Shown here in pieces: positions 23,546 through 36,707 of a stretch of DNA of 64,000 bases. Location of the stretch: contig NW_019775480.1 in assembly GCF_001039355.2 (NCBI RefSeq), positions 743,977 through 807,976 of the forward strand. Reading direction: 5' to 3'. The notes under the pieces are model-generated. The model was not told the origin of the DNA. It searched no databases and was given only the letters and a program-made list of their open reading frames with translations. Made by a program: the position numbers and the translations under genes. This stretch comes from Lingula anatina. Its lineage: Eukaryota; Brachiopoda; Lingulata; Lingulida; Lingulidae. The first letter of the stretch is position 1; every line of letters starts with the position of its first letter.

Positions 23546-26500
23546 ATGAGTGAAGAAGGATTTAACGGCAAAAACGGTTCCAATTCACAAAACACTCCAG
23601 CAGAGAATAACATAGGAAAAAGAAGGGAAGAAAAAGAAGGTAAGGTATTTGACAACAGACAAAATCTGCCATTATATGCAGATTCCTTACTTCATACTCC
23701 ATGGTAAGATTTCTGAAATTTAGCTCTATTATCTCAAAATTTTATTTATAAGGAGCTTTTGCTTGATTTCAAATCTTATATGTTGTTACTTTTTGGTGTC
23801 TTCAGACCAATTTTGTGCTTGCAGACAAGAATTTTGTAGTGTTATTTTCACTATTCACTTTACATGTAGGTGTAAATGTCTTTCTGCCAACCAGAAATAC
23901 TGATTTCAAAAAGGAGTTGCAGTCTGCTTTCGCACAAATATTAAAAATCGAAAAAATAAAATTACTTTGCTACCTTCCAGATAACCTTGTGTCACACATT
24001 AAGAAGATTATTTTTTTAAAAAAAGGAAAGATATCTATGTGTCGCCCTGATTCTATAGAGTTAACTGGGCGCTTACTGCACTAGCAGCATTACTGCTGTA
24101 AACACAGTTTATGTGCACATGGAAAAGAAGATGCACATCCGTTCTAAGATAGCCTAGCCCATGGAAACCTGTCACTTGGTCAGTTACTGTGTCCCATGTC
24201 CAGAGGCCAGGGTGTCTAAAATGACAAGGATTTCAAAGCTAACATAATGACCTTTGTCATAGATACTTATGTCTATAAATCATAATGCGACACTCTAATT
24301 CCTGTGATGAGTGTGTTATAGAGGCACCGGTTGTCTGAAAGCCGAAGCCATGGATTATATCCACCCTTGCCCTAAGTGACGGTTAACAGTTTATGTTATA
24401 CACATGGCCCGATTCAAAATTTATCATTACTATAAACCTCAGAATTTCATCCGCTTTATTTATCATTAATTTACTTCAATCAATCATTGTGTTACGGTTA
24501 GATCAATCATAATGTTTTTCTTTTGCTCGTACTGCTTCTTCTTTGGGAATACGGGTGAATAAAAGCATAATCATTTGGCCAGAAGGGTTGTAGAATAATG
24601 AATAATGTCAATTTTTGCCATTGGAAAATGAATTTCGGATGCATGGCAAGTCATTTCTCTTTTTTTCCATTAGCGATATAAAATTTGGGGCTAGATTTTT
24701 CCAGTCAAAAGGTTGGATAAGGAGAGGGAACAGCAAACAGCCATCTTTACCTCCTCTACAGTTATGATAGCAATACTACCTAAATCCCAAAGAGAGCAGG
24801 GCCATCTGCAGACTTTTTCAGAGTGTACGCACCAACCATTTTGTCAAAATAACATTTTTTAACACGGCATTTGGCTTGCGTATCATCTTTTGATGTTTGC
24901 TTCTTCACCCTTTTTTATCTCAGAACAATTTGATCTCGTGGACGTATAACTTTGGTCCCAAGCGTGTAATGAGACGTGCTACACGTAGATGGCGCTGCAT
25001 ACGACAGTCGGAACAGGGTGTGGGTGGGGTAATTAACCCGTATTGAGAATGCCGGGAGACATTCTACCATGAAAAGTCTGCCTTTATTCCTGGGGGCGGT
25101 AATGGTGTGATATATGTCCATAAATACTGTCAAGCAACATTCCCCAGTGAGTCAAAGCACTGAGGATATATTGGACGGAATGGGCGGGGTCTTATCAACA
25201 ATCGGGCGAGGAGAACATTTAGATATATATTTTGCCTATAAACCACTCAACGCATAGAAACTATCATAATTTCACAATTGTTGTTCCTATTTTCTATTCA
25301 CTATCTTGTTTTATACAGATATGGGGGAGTCTTCACGATCTGCAACTGCCATCAGCGTGCTTGCCCTGTTGATCGCCACATCGTCCTTGGTACTGGTTGT
25401 CTTAGTATGGGTCAGGCCAGAGCTCATCAGGTGAGTGTTCATATAATTTGGCCAGAACTTATTGAATTGAATAATTCAAAACTAAGGAAGCCAAAATGAA
25501 AGTTGAAGATATTCCAAATCTTATTATGTAATGCAGACCATGTAACCAGCCCAACTTGTCACTGACACTGCAATCGCAACGTTGAGTCATTGCTACGTTA
25601 CTTATTATAACATTATATGATTTTTATCCTGCATTATAAAGCCCCCAGAGTGCGTCAACGGCTCAGTTAACAACGCTGGCTGAGCAAGCCGCCACTGATG
25701 CAGCGACACAGATAAAGACAATGGTGGAGGCCCTACGCAGCGACATAGAAAACCAGGCAGTGACACAGCGCACATACACTTTCTCTTATGGCATAAACTA
25801 CCCGCCAACAGATTACCTGTAAGATATCAAGGGCTTTCAATCGATTTTATAAAATAAATTAAGTAAAATATATAATATATAATCAGTTATCGTTATTTGT
25901 ATTAAGAAAGGTATAATTCATTTAGGGTACTTCTGAAAGAGTGCTTAATAAACGAAGTCAAAAAGCAATTTTTAGACAAAATTTAACAGATGAGGTAGTT
26001 TTATTTTTACATTTTATAGCATAGTTGATCGAAATAAAATTCCTGTCATGACAAAACATACATATCTTTTTTTTTTCATTTTTGCAGTGACAGAAACGGG
26101 TTTTTGAAGGGCCTGAGCAGCGACCTAATGACTGAGGTCTGCAAGGCAGCTAAGAAGAACTGTACACACGTAGTACGCTATAACCCCCCAACCTGTTGGG
26201 ATTCACTTAAAAAAACGGGGGAAGGTGAGTCAACCATGAACACATATAAATAATGATACTTTGATACTGTTAATTATCAAACAGTGCAATTAAAGCAGTC
26301 TTTGATGGGGTAAAATGCTCCGACAGTTTCTTTGATATCAAATTAGAAGACGACTACAAATGGTCTGTTACAGGTTCGATCTGAATAAAACAATAAACCT
26401 GTAGAAAGCGCACTTCTAACATTTGTAACATATTTTAGATTTTGAAAAACCTTTCCATTTCTGTTTCGTATCTAGGTCTTCAGAATCGCGAGGTGGACGG

Positions 26501-29014
26501 ATGTGTTGGATTTTATAGGACAGTGGAACGCAGCAATGTTTTTGCTTTTGTCGGTAACATGTATGAACCACCGAAAGGTGCTTTCTACACCAAAGTTGGA
26601 GCAACAGTCGACATTGCCACCGCCAAGATAGGTAAGATATCAATGACCCTTGTAGGGTCACAGTTCAGTACAATACTCTTTACTCAGAAGTAGACAGGTA
26701 CACCTATTTGTTTTAATATTTCATGAAAAAGAAATTGCGATCAACTGTCACAGTGTAGCCAAAAGCGCATGATATTTGTCCAAAGATTTTTTAGCAGATA
26801 ACTGTATTTGGCTCATTCACTTTTCACTTTACAGTACTATACGAGGACCCATTAAATAGGTTTGTTTAGCAGATCCTATGGTTCAAAGTAGATGGTATAC
26901 ATATATAAGTGAACAGTATTATATGACCTTACTCTACAGTATTACTCAGCAGTAAGGTTTAAAGAATGTGAAACAGGCAGGCGGTCGACATACACGTTTA
27001 TTACTTGATAATAGTCATACTGCAAATACTAAATCAATAATAAGAGTTATTATATGCATATTACAAAACAAATACTTTTAAATACTTTTAAATAATACTA
27101 AGATTATATTTATATTTAATACAACAATGCAGATACCGTATACTGAAGGTACATTACATGTACTGAGGCTCATTCGGTCATTTCGTAATGGACTTGTATA
27201 CTTCCTCCCAGGGTTTCGCCAATTGTTTTACACCGACGCCACCTGTTTGACCAGGAATTCGGTCACATTTGACGCCGATGCCATTTATGAGACATCTGCA
27301 CCAACATGGAGCGAGCTGGTCACCAAGCTCAACGCCAGTGAGGTAGGCCCAGTGACCACATTTAGAGTTTATGTTTTAATTCATAGCTTCAGGGGGTATA
27401 TGTTATCAGACTTAAGCAGAATTGCAGCTCGGGTGTTTTAATTTTTTTAGCTAGCTGCATGTTGACTGATCGATCTCTATATACTTATATGCCTGATATG
27501 TACTCGGTACCTGTGGGCTAATCTATTATATCTAAATGTCAACGACTTCCCGCCATTCTAAAGGTGTCGTCACTCTTTAGCGTTAAGTAATACAAACAAC
27601 GTTTTAAGAAAATTGCTAACGCGTAGACAAACGCAAGACATTCGTTCATTGTCAAACGCTAGAAAAATGGTGATTTCTTACACCCAAAATACATGTAGAG
27701 CGTATACACTGATTTTCATTATAAAGATCCATTTTTGAAAGTTTATTAAAAGCACTGTTCGTCCAAGTGGAGCTTAACTTACATCAATCTAGCAACTTAA
27801 ACTGAAAAAATAATTACTAGATTTATCTCTTCTTACTCACAAAAAAAAACGTACTAAATTTTAAACCTTCGTTACTGTCGCTCCAACATCATCTCATATT
27901 CTCCAAGCTTGTTACCAAGCTTTTAGAAATTGAAAAAACATTGCGACCTCTTTTGCAACAAGTCATTATGTTTAGTTGTTTGATGCTTTTGTAATATTAA
28001 CAAAATCTATAATTAAGTTACATGATTTGGATAATATGGCGCCAGGCAACAGTCAATTTTACACGAAAATTGACAAAACTGCATTCTCTTAGAAAGTAAT
28101 TAAAAGACCTTCATGACCAGGCATTTTGAAAAATATACTTGAAGTTGAGGACTGAATGTATCAGTGGAATAAACGTGCATCTCGTAATACCCCTTAAGCG
28201 CAGTTTGAATTATGAACATTAAAAAACTTTCATTACTCAAACCTTCATTACTGAATACTAAAACTTTGCATACAAGCAAGGCATGAATTGGAAAATGTTT
28301 GCATGAATACACACACAAAAAAAATAGATTTATCACTTCCTGTCACAAGAATTTTAGGAAAAGTAGAATTGGCGAATATATCTTTAACTTCATCTTATTG
28401 TTTTCTTCAAATGGATCTATGTATTGAAAATCTGTGATAATCGATTTCACATACTTTACCCATTCGTTCCTTTGAGTGTGAACCCCTTTTAGTTACTATC
28501 TACAAACCATGCGAGCAACTAATAACCCTATACTGTATATTGTTAAATTTTATCAGATCGACGTTATATTCGCCCCCGAGGACATCGGCCTCTTAGCAAA
28601 CCTCCAAAAACTCCCAACCACCTACGATTGTACCATCGGTAAAGGCGGCGTCATGGTGAGGAAGGACATGAAAAATGACATGATGTGGATCCATGAAGGC
28701 TTGGAGAAAATCAAGGAGTCAGGAAAATTCCAGGAGTTGTGCGATAACTCGCTGAGAGACCACGGTAAATAGAGGAGAGCAAATGTTGTCCACTATTGTA
28801 ACTATGTGTTGCCATGCGCAGTTTTTTTTTTGGGGGGAGTGCCCGATTATAATAAGTATAAGAATAAAGGGAGTTGTTTAGAGGGTCATGACCTACATTG
28901 CTGAAACGATCTTTAAATAATATCTGGTAAACAAAACGAGCTTTAAAGCATATGTGTTTTAAAGTGGGTTCTTCTTCTTCTTCAGGAGGAGCCAATAACT
29001 GCTTGACTGTCTAG
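23546..29014 (+). CDS. Membrane-anchored bacterial-type solute-binding-like protein, copy B
   Basis: Eight exons with the same phases as copy A: 23546-23639, 25319-25430, 25642-25818, 26088-26224, 26476-26631, 27212-27342, 28557-28764, 28986-29014; 347 aa. Head (1-40), one membrane segment (about 41-64) followed by RPEL, a helical linker with a TDAATQIKTMVE stretch, then the ectodomain. Key points: GFLKGLSSDL near residue 135, a TVER motif with R192 where copy A has TPER, GGVMVRKD, and a KESGKFQELC helix. The eight cysteines align with A and D, the last encoded in the 29-bp final exon (GANNCLTV end). The last strand before the GKGG segment is IDVIFAPED, where bacterial proteins often have D-A-x-x-x-D. 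A read-through of the exon 7 donor would stop one codon later and lose the last cysteine, so splicing is preferred. Ligand unknown. Confidence 0.8.
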
Positions 29015-29364
29015 AAAGTGAAACATGTCGTCCAGGCTCAACTCTGTGGCTACCAGAGCAAGATACGAAAAAGCGCAATCTATCCAAAGTGAATTTTAAA
29101 GATTTAATCAGTATTTTAAATTTATGCAAACAGCTCATTTGCATTTGAATAATTTCTTCAACCAGTAATCTGATCCCTGCTAATAAGTAGATATTCCGTA
29201 CATCACGAGAATCATATTGCGATTCCGTTGCTGTACAGCTTTATGGTATATAGTATAATATGTAACAAAAATTTGTAGTTGATAGATTTGCAATTACTAT
29301 GAAAATGGTGAGCTTTTTTCTTACCTTTTTTACTATGTGTGTCTTATGTGTAGGTGTAATGAGA

Positions 29365-29370
29365 AATAAA
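29365..29370 (+). terminator. Candidate poly(A) signal of gene B
   Basis: AATAAA about 350 bp after the stop codon. The surrounding block (TAATGAGAAATAAAAACTTT) recurs at 31752-31780 inside the decayed copy C, so the duplicated unit included the gene's 3' end. Confidence 0.45.
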
Positions 29371-30608
29371 AACTTTACGTGATGTGTTGAATATTCAAAA
29401 GACTGTAGTCTAGATTACCTCCACTAGACAGGTTCAGACAGTCAAGTCACAGTGACTGCTTTTATCGTGGCATATTCCAGTGGCATGATCAAATTTGAAT
29501 TTTGCACACCATAAACAAATTTGCTTAAGACTTTGTAGAAATCTGTCAAAATCAAGATCTGAGAGAAGAAGGAAGGATGAAATATTGATAGGCTGATTGG
29601 CTCCAGCTAGATCACTTGGCACAACTAACACATTTGACAATTAATATTTCTTTGGGGTGTCAATACATATCAAACGAAACAATTTCTGACCTACTAAGAG
29701 TAAAAAGGCGTCATTGTACAATTCCATTGATGTCTAGAAAAAGAGCCAAGACCAAGTAATTCTCTTGTATTGTTTATACGTTTCGCGATCTTAAAATCGT
29801 CAACCAAGAAATTTCAACACTTAACGGCGATTCCCAAAACGCTCCTGAATGATCATTCCCAACACGCTTAATATTTGTATGTCTTTGGATGGCCTTTAAA
29901 CCCCCTATCAACAAACAGTTCTTAATGATTTCTATAACTTTGCTTTTCTTTTAATTGGGACAATCTATTCCATCTAATCTGAGGATCTTTTGCTTGGGAT
30001 TCAATCATTTTAAGAGAGTAAGGAAATATTGATAATCTTATGCTTTGTCATAAAAGGCATCTTTATTGCATCGTGAATACTCAAAAAGACTAATCACTTT
30101 AATTTACTTGCAATTGCTAGACTTTGACACAACTAAAATTTTGTTCCGAACTCGATGCCCTAAATAGAGTTGGATGAAAATGTTCCTCTCAGGTCGACTG
30201 TCTTACTAGCGACAACTCCAGAGTCCTCCAACCAGGCAGTCCATAGCCTATTATCATAATTTTTTCAATATTGATGAACATGATCATTGTGGAAAACAGA
30301 ATCGAAAACAGAGAAAGGGGCAGTTTGTTAAAAAAATTATACATTCATCATGATCCTTAAAGCAAAAAAAAAAAAAAAAAATGCTTTCCATGCAGTCCAT
30401 AATCATCGGAGCCTTGCATGACGCCGATAATGGACACTAGCAAGTGTTACATTAAAGTTGGTGTCGGTTCTCCCGGTGACAGACATAACGTTTTCACATT
30501 TCGTGGCAGAATTGCCAATTGATCTAAATCACTTACCACTTGGAGGGCGTCTTAATTTCACTATCAGTGTTTACAATTTCTTTTCACAATCAATTTTCCG
30601 TTATACAG
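29371..30608. other. Spacer between gene B and the decayed copy C
   Basis: No gene is recognised. From about 30240 it is similar to the DNA upstream of gene B (22840-23165). No counterpart of the family's first coding exon is visible before the membrane-segment exon at 30609. Confidence 0.5.
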
Positions 30609-32912
30609 ATATTGAGGAGTCTCCACGTTCCGTATTGGTCATCAGCGTGCTTGCCCTGTTGATCGCCACATTCGTCCTTGGTACTGGTTATCTTGGTATT
30701 GGCCAGGCCAGAGCTCTTCAGATGAGAGTTCATATATATTTGGTTAAAACATGCCGACAACGAGTGAATTAGAATCAACGACGCCACTCATTAAAGTAAA
30801 GGGTGCTTTATTCATGATTTTAGCGCCAAATTTAATTTTTCTCGAGAAAAACTTTCTTCTTCTCAGGGCGCGTTCATGCATTTGGATTTGATGTTAAATA
30901 CTATTTCTGATTAATAAGTGTCATAATTAATTTAGACCGCCTGTCTAAGTGACCTTTCAGAATGAAATACTGAAATTGGATTTTGTTTTTGTACATTTAT
31001 CGTTTATAAACTCCGAATTGGAAAAAGAAAGTAGGATATTTAGCCATAAAGATATTAGTTTGGGATATTGTTAAACGCGTAAAGAATACTAAATACCTTT
31101 AAGAGATATTGGAGAAAAAACGATCAGAATTTGTTAAAGTTATTTTAAGATTTCTCCAAATTATTTTATTGTAAAACATTAAAAAATGACAATCCAATTA
31201 TTTTGTATTTTGCCGGTGATTAGAAATACCTTCCTCCCTACAATATCTTGGCACAAGGCACTGCTAATGTTTACTGACGAAAAAAAGGGCGGAAAAGTAA
31301 CTCCACGAGTTATAACATGAAAAGAAGCTGTCAAAATCAGTGACCCATTAAGACAAAGCACTTTACTTATGAGAAATACTGGTGCCCTCTAAACTAGGTC
31401 TAATAAAAAGGCTCATCTATTTCAAACAAAGAGAAAATGCAATCAGACTGAAAGGAACAGAGGGTTGCTAGCTAAAAGCGTTTAAAATTTGTCCAATGAA
31501 TTTTTGGAAGAGATCTTTATTTGCCTCAGACACTTTTTAATGATGACAGTGCTGGTACAAACAGGAAAAAACTGATGGTACTAAGATTATATTTATTACA
31601 ACAATGCAGATACCTTTTACTGAAAGCTATGTACATGTATATAGATGTATAATGTATGTGGATTTAAAATCGAAGGTTGCATGTCATTAGTTTAAATCAC
31701 AATTTTGATGATGGCCTTTAATTACTTTTCCTTCAGGTGGGCGGATGTGTAGATATAATGAGAAATAAAAACTTTCGTGACGAGCTGTTGTTGAATGTTG
31801 AAAACTGCTATAGCCTAAATGTAGAATATCTCTACGCAAATTGTTTAAAATTCAATTTTCCGTTTATTAAAACATCGCTTTTACCGCAAGTTCGAGTTGA
31901 ATTGTTACTTATCTCCAATATCTGAAAAATATTAATGAGCTCTCAATTACTTGGCATTTTTAACGAGGTCTTCGTGTCTGCGTAGAAACAGAATGCATTC
32001 TGATTATCGGAGGCTTATTAGTTTGACATTCGTTAATCTATATTGACAACGCATAAGACCATGCTTTTCACGTTTAGTCTTGTAATAAGGAAGCAAAATC
32101 GTTATTATGAGAAACGAGTGGTTAAAGTGGATTTACAGCGGGTCCCTGCCGCGCAATTTTGTAAACTTTTCATGACAAAGTGGGGGTAACCACATGTGGG
32201 GATGCCAGGACATGGACTTACATTCATCATTAGTGTAGGGACAAAAAATTACGTAATGAAGAGAAAAAAAAAACAGAAATTCTTCAGAATTGTCTTGTGT
32301 TTCAATGAGCGATCGTATTTGCAATTCTGGCTGTAACGCTATTTTTGATGATGTTTTACCCGTTTCTCAAAGATTTTTTTTTATTTTTATTTTTTTTATT
32401 TTTTTTATTTTTTTTTTTTGCAGCTTTGGGTATTGCTGTTTGGACATTACGTTGCTGTTAAAAACCCTTTTATCAAACACAGCATTTCTGACGTCATAAC
32501 TCAAATGATGGCACTTTGACAGCTGTGTATTGCTACAAATGGCCTCGAAGGATTAGGAACGGGTTTCAATTCCTAGATTTACGGGTGACAATGGGTATTG
32601 TTACGAAAACCGGGAACTGATACAACATTGGGCGAAATTTTCCCTTAATGTAGCAATGGTGCTAACCAAATAAAAAATATTAAAAACATTCAAGTTTTAA
32701 ACAAAGTTATTGAAAAAAAAAAAACAGAAATTCGAAATCAAGTTCAGAGGTTTAAATTGCAACAATGAATTCGTTTGGGCTGATCGAAATTAAAAGAAAG
32801 GACTAACTTAGAAAACGCGTTTAGATGCAGTTATTGTATTTATTATCTATTTTTCTCTCTCTATCTCTCTTTTTTCTACCCAGGTGGCCTTAACTGTGTT
32901 CCAACAAACTGA
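30609..32912 (+). pseudogene. Decayed copy C of the solute-binding-like family
   Basis: Only pieces remain. At 30609-30722 the membrane-segment exon is recognisable against exon 2 of copy B (shared ISVLALLIAT coding), but one base is inserted after the GCCACA codons, shifting the frame, and the donor GGTGAG has become GATGAG. Near 31440-31640 the DNA resembles intron 5 and the start of exon 6 region of copy B, and 31752-31780 resembles the 3' UTR of B. At 32884-32912 an acceptor is followed by exactly 29 bp ending in TGA that encode a GLNCVPTN-type tail, the same length, phase and cysteine as the last exons of A, B and D. Exons 3-5 and 7 are not found. The last piece may come from a separate lost copy. 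Confidence 0.65.
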
Positions 32913-32978
32913 TCCTTAAAATCCCGTAAATCTGTTCAATAATACATGTAGCCTAAGAGAGGCGTGGCCACAAACCCC

Positions 32979-32985
32979 TATATAT
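32979..32985 (+). promoter_or_regulatory. Candidate TATA box of solute-binding-like gene D
   Basis: TATATAT about 100 bp before the ATG at 33086 and 67 bp after the remnant terminal exon of copy C. It is a weak match; its support is the similar elements at genes A and B. Confidence 0.3.
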
Positions 32986-33085
32986 CTTACCTTGCAACTC
33001 GCTTCAAGCGCAAGTAGGTTAGCAAACGAAGAGAGCAACAGAGGGCACTGGAAGTACCCTCCTGTTTGTATTCTATTGCGAACTG

Positions 33086-36000
33086 ATGAGCCTGATGAGC
33101 GAGGAAACTTTGCCAGGCGAGAAAGAAAGCAGATCTGTGTTTTTCGCAGAAAACGCCATCAGAGAGAATAAGAAAGGTAAAATTCTCAATATTTCAGCTG
33201 GATTGATTTCGTGAGTAATACAAAAATACTGTGTTAGTTTAAAACACAGCATTTTTAATAAAAGTGAACAAACCTGTGAACATTCTATGTTTAAAATCGA
33301 ATAAATGAAAAAGAACGGTGAAAAAAAAAGAAACGAGAAAGAGGGTTTTTTATATTGAGTGATGAAAGAAGAGAAGTACGAATAGACAATTCTTGAATTC
33401 TGCCTAATATTAGATCGAAAATTACAGAAGTAAAATTTTTACTAGTTGCGCTGTATGATGGCACGTTACGCCAGTGCGAATACGATAAACGTCTTTTGTA
33501 TCACGTTTTCTCCTTCCCTCATGTGTAATTATAAATTTAAAAAATATTTTAGAAAACGTCATTTGAGCAGCATGATTGGGAGAGTTGAAAGATAACCTAA
33601 TTATTTTTAGTTAAAAGAAATTACATAATTTGATCATCGATAGATCGCCGAGCAGCGATTTACACATGTAACTGGGAACCCAACATACTTTGTTTAATCC
33701 CAGTTACATTGCCTCACCAATGCCACGCCTGCTGTGCACGGTATTATATTGATTATACGACATTTATTATGGCACAATCTTAAAATTCGGTCTTGACCCA
33801 GCGGATGCTGCCAAGTAAGTCACGTTATCATGAAAGATTCGTGACTGAAAAGATTGCGGTCAGTACTCCTTTGTAGTACATGAGTTTGCAAGTTTTTTTT
33901 TAAATCTAGTACACTGTAGGTTGTTTGGTCTTGTTGTTGTGGCATCGATGGATGTAGCGTTTTTAAAGTTCTTAACAATTCATTTTGCTATTCTTATAAT
34001 CAATTTTTCAATTTTCGTCAAGCAATAAAAATGGCAAAGAATTTAGCAAACTTGATATCACCACAACATTTTACACAGTTTCTGCATCTCTGATAGAAAT
34101 TACTGACCGTCTCCAAAAGATTATATTGAGCTCATGGCTGATAAATCAGCACTTACTGTGCCTGTGTACTGTTCCAGGGATGTCGAACTCCCGTTCAGCC
34201 ACGGCCACGGCTGTAGCAGTGCTAGGACTGCTTATTGCGGTAGCTGCACTTGTGATGGTGGTGATTGCGTATGCTAGACCAAAGATCATCAGGTGAGTCA
34301 AGAAGTTAGACAACTTCTTGGGTGAGTGAAGAGCGCTTCAAATTGGCGAGTAATTGTTCTTTGATAGTTTTCAGATTGATTGAGCTTAACGGCATAAATT
34401 AGACATTTTATCGTATTATGATTTAGCTTCCTTTCCTTTTTTTAATGTCAGAAGAGTGAGGCTGAGACAGTTCCAATTTAAACTTTCCAAATACACATCC
34501 AACGAAATACACAGACCTCACTGTAAGCAAAACTAATTTAGACACGTGCCAATTTTTCCTTGCTCCAGCCCCAAAATGGCTGCAATGGATATGGATATGA
34601 TGGCCCAAAAAGTTAAAACCAATATGGAGACCGAAATGTCGGAAATGGTAGAGCAAATACACGAATACATGGTGAAACAGAAGGAGGAGAGTAAGGAAAT
34701 GAGGATGCGAGATGAAAAAAAGAGAATGGCAATGATGGAAGGGCACTACACATTTGCTTACAACGTCGACTGGAAACCTCAATACTATATGTGAGTTAAA
34801 TATAGGCTTTTCATTCTCTTGTGTTTAGATGGTGTAAAAAATAAATACTTTCCGAAGAGACTACTGGTAAATGTCATGCCTCATAGCCAAAAACACGTTT
34901 ATTATTCTCGAAAAAATCTACTTTTCGATCATACAGGTAACTAATTTGATAATTTATTTATGAAGTACAATTTTTTTGTCATAAAATGACCCGTGTTCAC
35001 AAGACTATATGGACTTGTACATCTAATTGGCATGCGTTGTAATATAATGCATGTTATAAACATATTTGCTTCAGCAACCTAAGCAAACGTAATTTGTCGT
35101 ATTTGTCTTTTCGATGGCTGAGGCAACTGTAACTGAACAATGTCGATATTCTTCTTTAGTGATCAAAATGGTTTTCTGAAAGGTCAAGGTCTGGACATGA
35201 TGAAGGAAATTTGTAAAATGGAGAACAAGAATTGCACCCATGTGGTCAACTACGATGGCGGTCCTTGTTGGAACAGCATGAGACGAAATGCTCCTGGTTT
35301 GTACTAACATCTTCTACCTTTTCCATTTTCAGTTCGGTTGTGCCAAAATAGTAAAGTGAATAAAAAAGGCAAATATGACAGCCTGAATTCTAGGTTTAAC
35401 AAAATAACTTAATGTCAGAAACTAACTTTGCCATCTTTCAGACAGTTTAACACTGATCAATGAACAAAATCGCATCATAATTTTAAAAGACCTATAATTT
35501 GTTTTAAATCACATTTTTTTTCATCTGATCTAACAAGGTCTGCAGGGCAGGTGGTTTGACGGATGTGTTGGCTTTATAAAGACTGTGGAACGATCTAACG
35601 TGTTTGCCATTGTTGGCAGCATGTACGAACCCGTCAAGGGAGCCTTCTTCACCAAGGTCGGGGCAACGGTGGACATAGGAACAGCCAGAATCGGTACGCA
35701 CTTATATGGTGGACTCAGCCGGGGACAGTAAACAATATTCTAAAAACGATATCACTCTCTTAAGGTTTCTAAACCCCAAAGAATACTAGACACGGTATGG
35801 TTCACTTGTGAAGAGCTACCAATGGCAAATGGAAAAGATATCATCTTCAGACGAAAAACCCACATTAACATTTTGTGATCCATCGTAAATCTTTGTTGCT
35901 TGTATTATTTGTTTCATTTCGTCATTGTTGCAGGTTTCGACAGTTCGTACTATACCAGCCCCGCTTGTCTGACAAGAAATGGAGTGGCTTTTGATGCTTC

Positions 36001-36707
36001 AGCGCACGTTTTGGCCGAAACCTACGACGCACTGGAAACTCATCTCAATAATGACTCGGTATGGCCTCGTATTCTGTCATTATCATGTCGCATTACAGAC
36101 GCGTGGCACTGCTAGTGTCTTCACAAATACAAATGTACCTTTTTCCTAAATATACTATCATCATTATCCTTATCAATATTAATCTCGTATTCATTTTTAA
36201 AAAATTGCCCAAACATATGAGTAAAAGAAAAGTATCATTTCAGATCGACGCCATCTTTGCTCCAGAGAACCAATTCCCAAACCTACAAAAGATGGCCACG
36301 ACCTACGACTGCGCCATTGGGAAGGGCGGCGTGATGGTGAGAAAGGACATGGCGCCCAGGATGATGTGGATCCATCGTGGACTTGAAAAGATGAAAAGAT
36401 CCGGAAAATTCCGCGAGCAATGCGAAAACGCTCTCAGAGATCATGGTCAGTTTTATTTATCTTCAGATTAAAGCAAAATCGAAATTAAATTTGGTCAATC
36501 AAAGATGTGAAGCTACCAAATTTATACAGGCACCACTAACATAATTTTATTGTAAATGATTTATTTATACCAGTATTCCATCAAAGGTGAGACCTTTTAA
36601 AATGACAGATTTTAAAAGACCAAAATATTTACAGAGCGTAAAAATACAGGTGCTGACCATTCTTTTTACATTTTTCAGGAGCTCCCAGTATTTGCGTTTC
36701 TGCTTAA
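33086..36707 (+). CDS. Membrane-anchored bacterial-type solute-binding-like protein, copy D
   Basis: Eight exons: 33086-33176, 34178-34292, 34569-34790, 35160-35296, 35538-35693, 35934-36058, 36244-36445, 36679-36707; 358 aa. Exons 4, 5, 7 and 8 are the same length as in copies A and/or B. Head (1-34), membrane segment (about 40-65), then a linker longer than in A and B (exon 3 is 222 bp against 174-177) and very rich in Met, Glu and Lys, predicted helical. The ectodomain has GFLKGQGLDM, a TVER motif with R207, GGVMVRKD and a KRSGKFREQC helix, plus the eight family cysteines; the tail is GAPSICVSA. It is closest to copy B in exon 5 (VERSNVFA..VG.MYEP, TKVGATVDI). The role is presumably ligand binding at the cell surface; the ligand is not predictable. 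Confidence 0.8.

Noticed and set aside
23815-24084. 89-codon open frame in intron 1 of gene B
   Set aside because: Lysine-rich and without homology; no matching frame in the same intron of copies A or D.
31737-31925. Possible exon of copy C encoding a GGCVDIMRNKN start
   Set aside because: Part of it matches the 3' UTR and poly(A) region of gene B, so it is not a coding exon.
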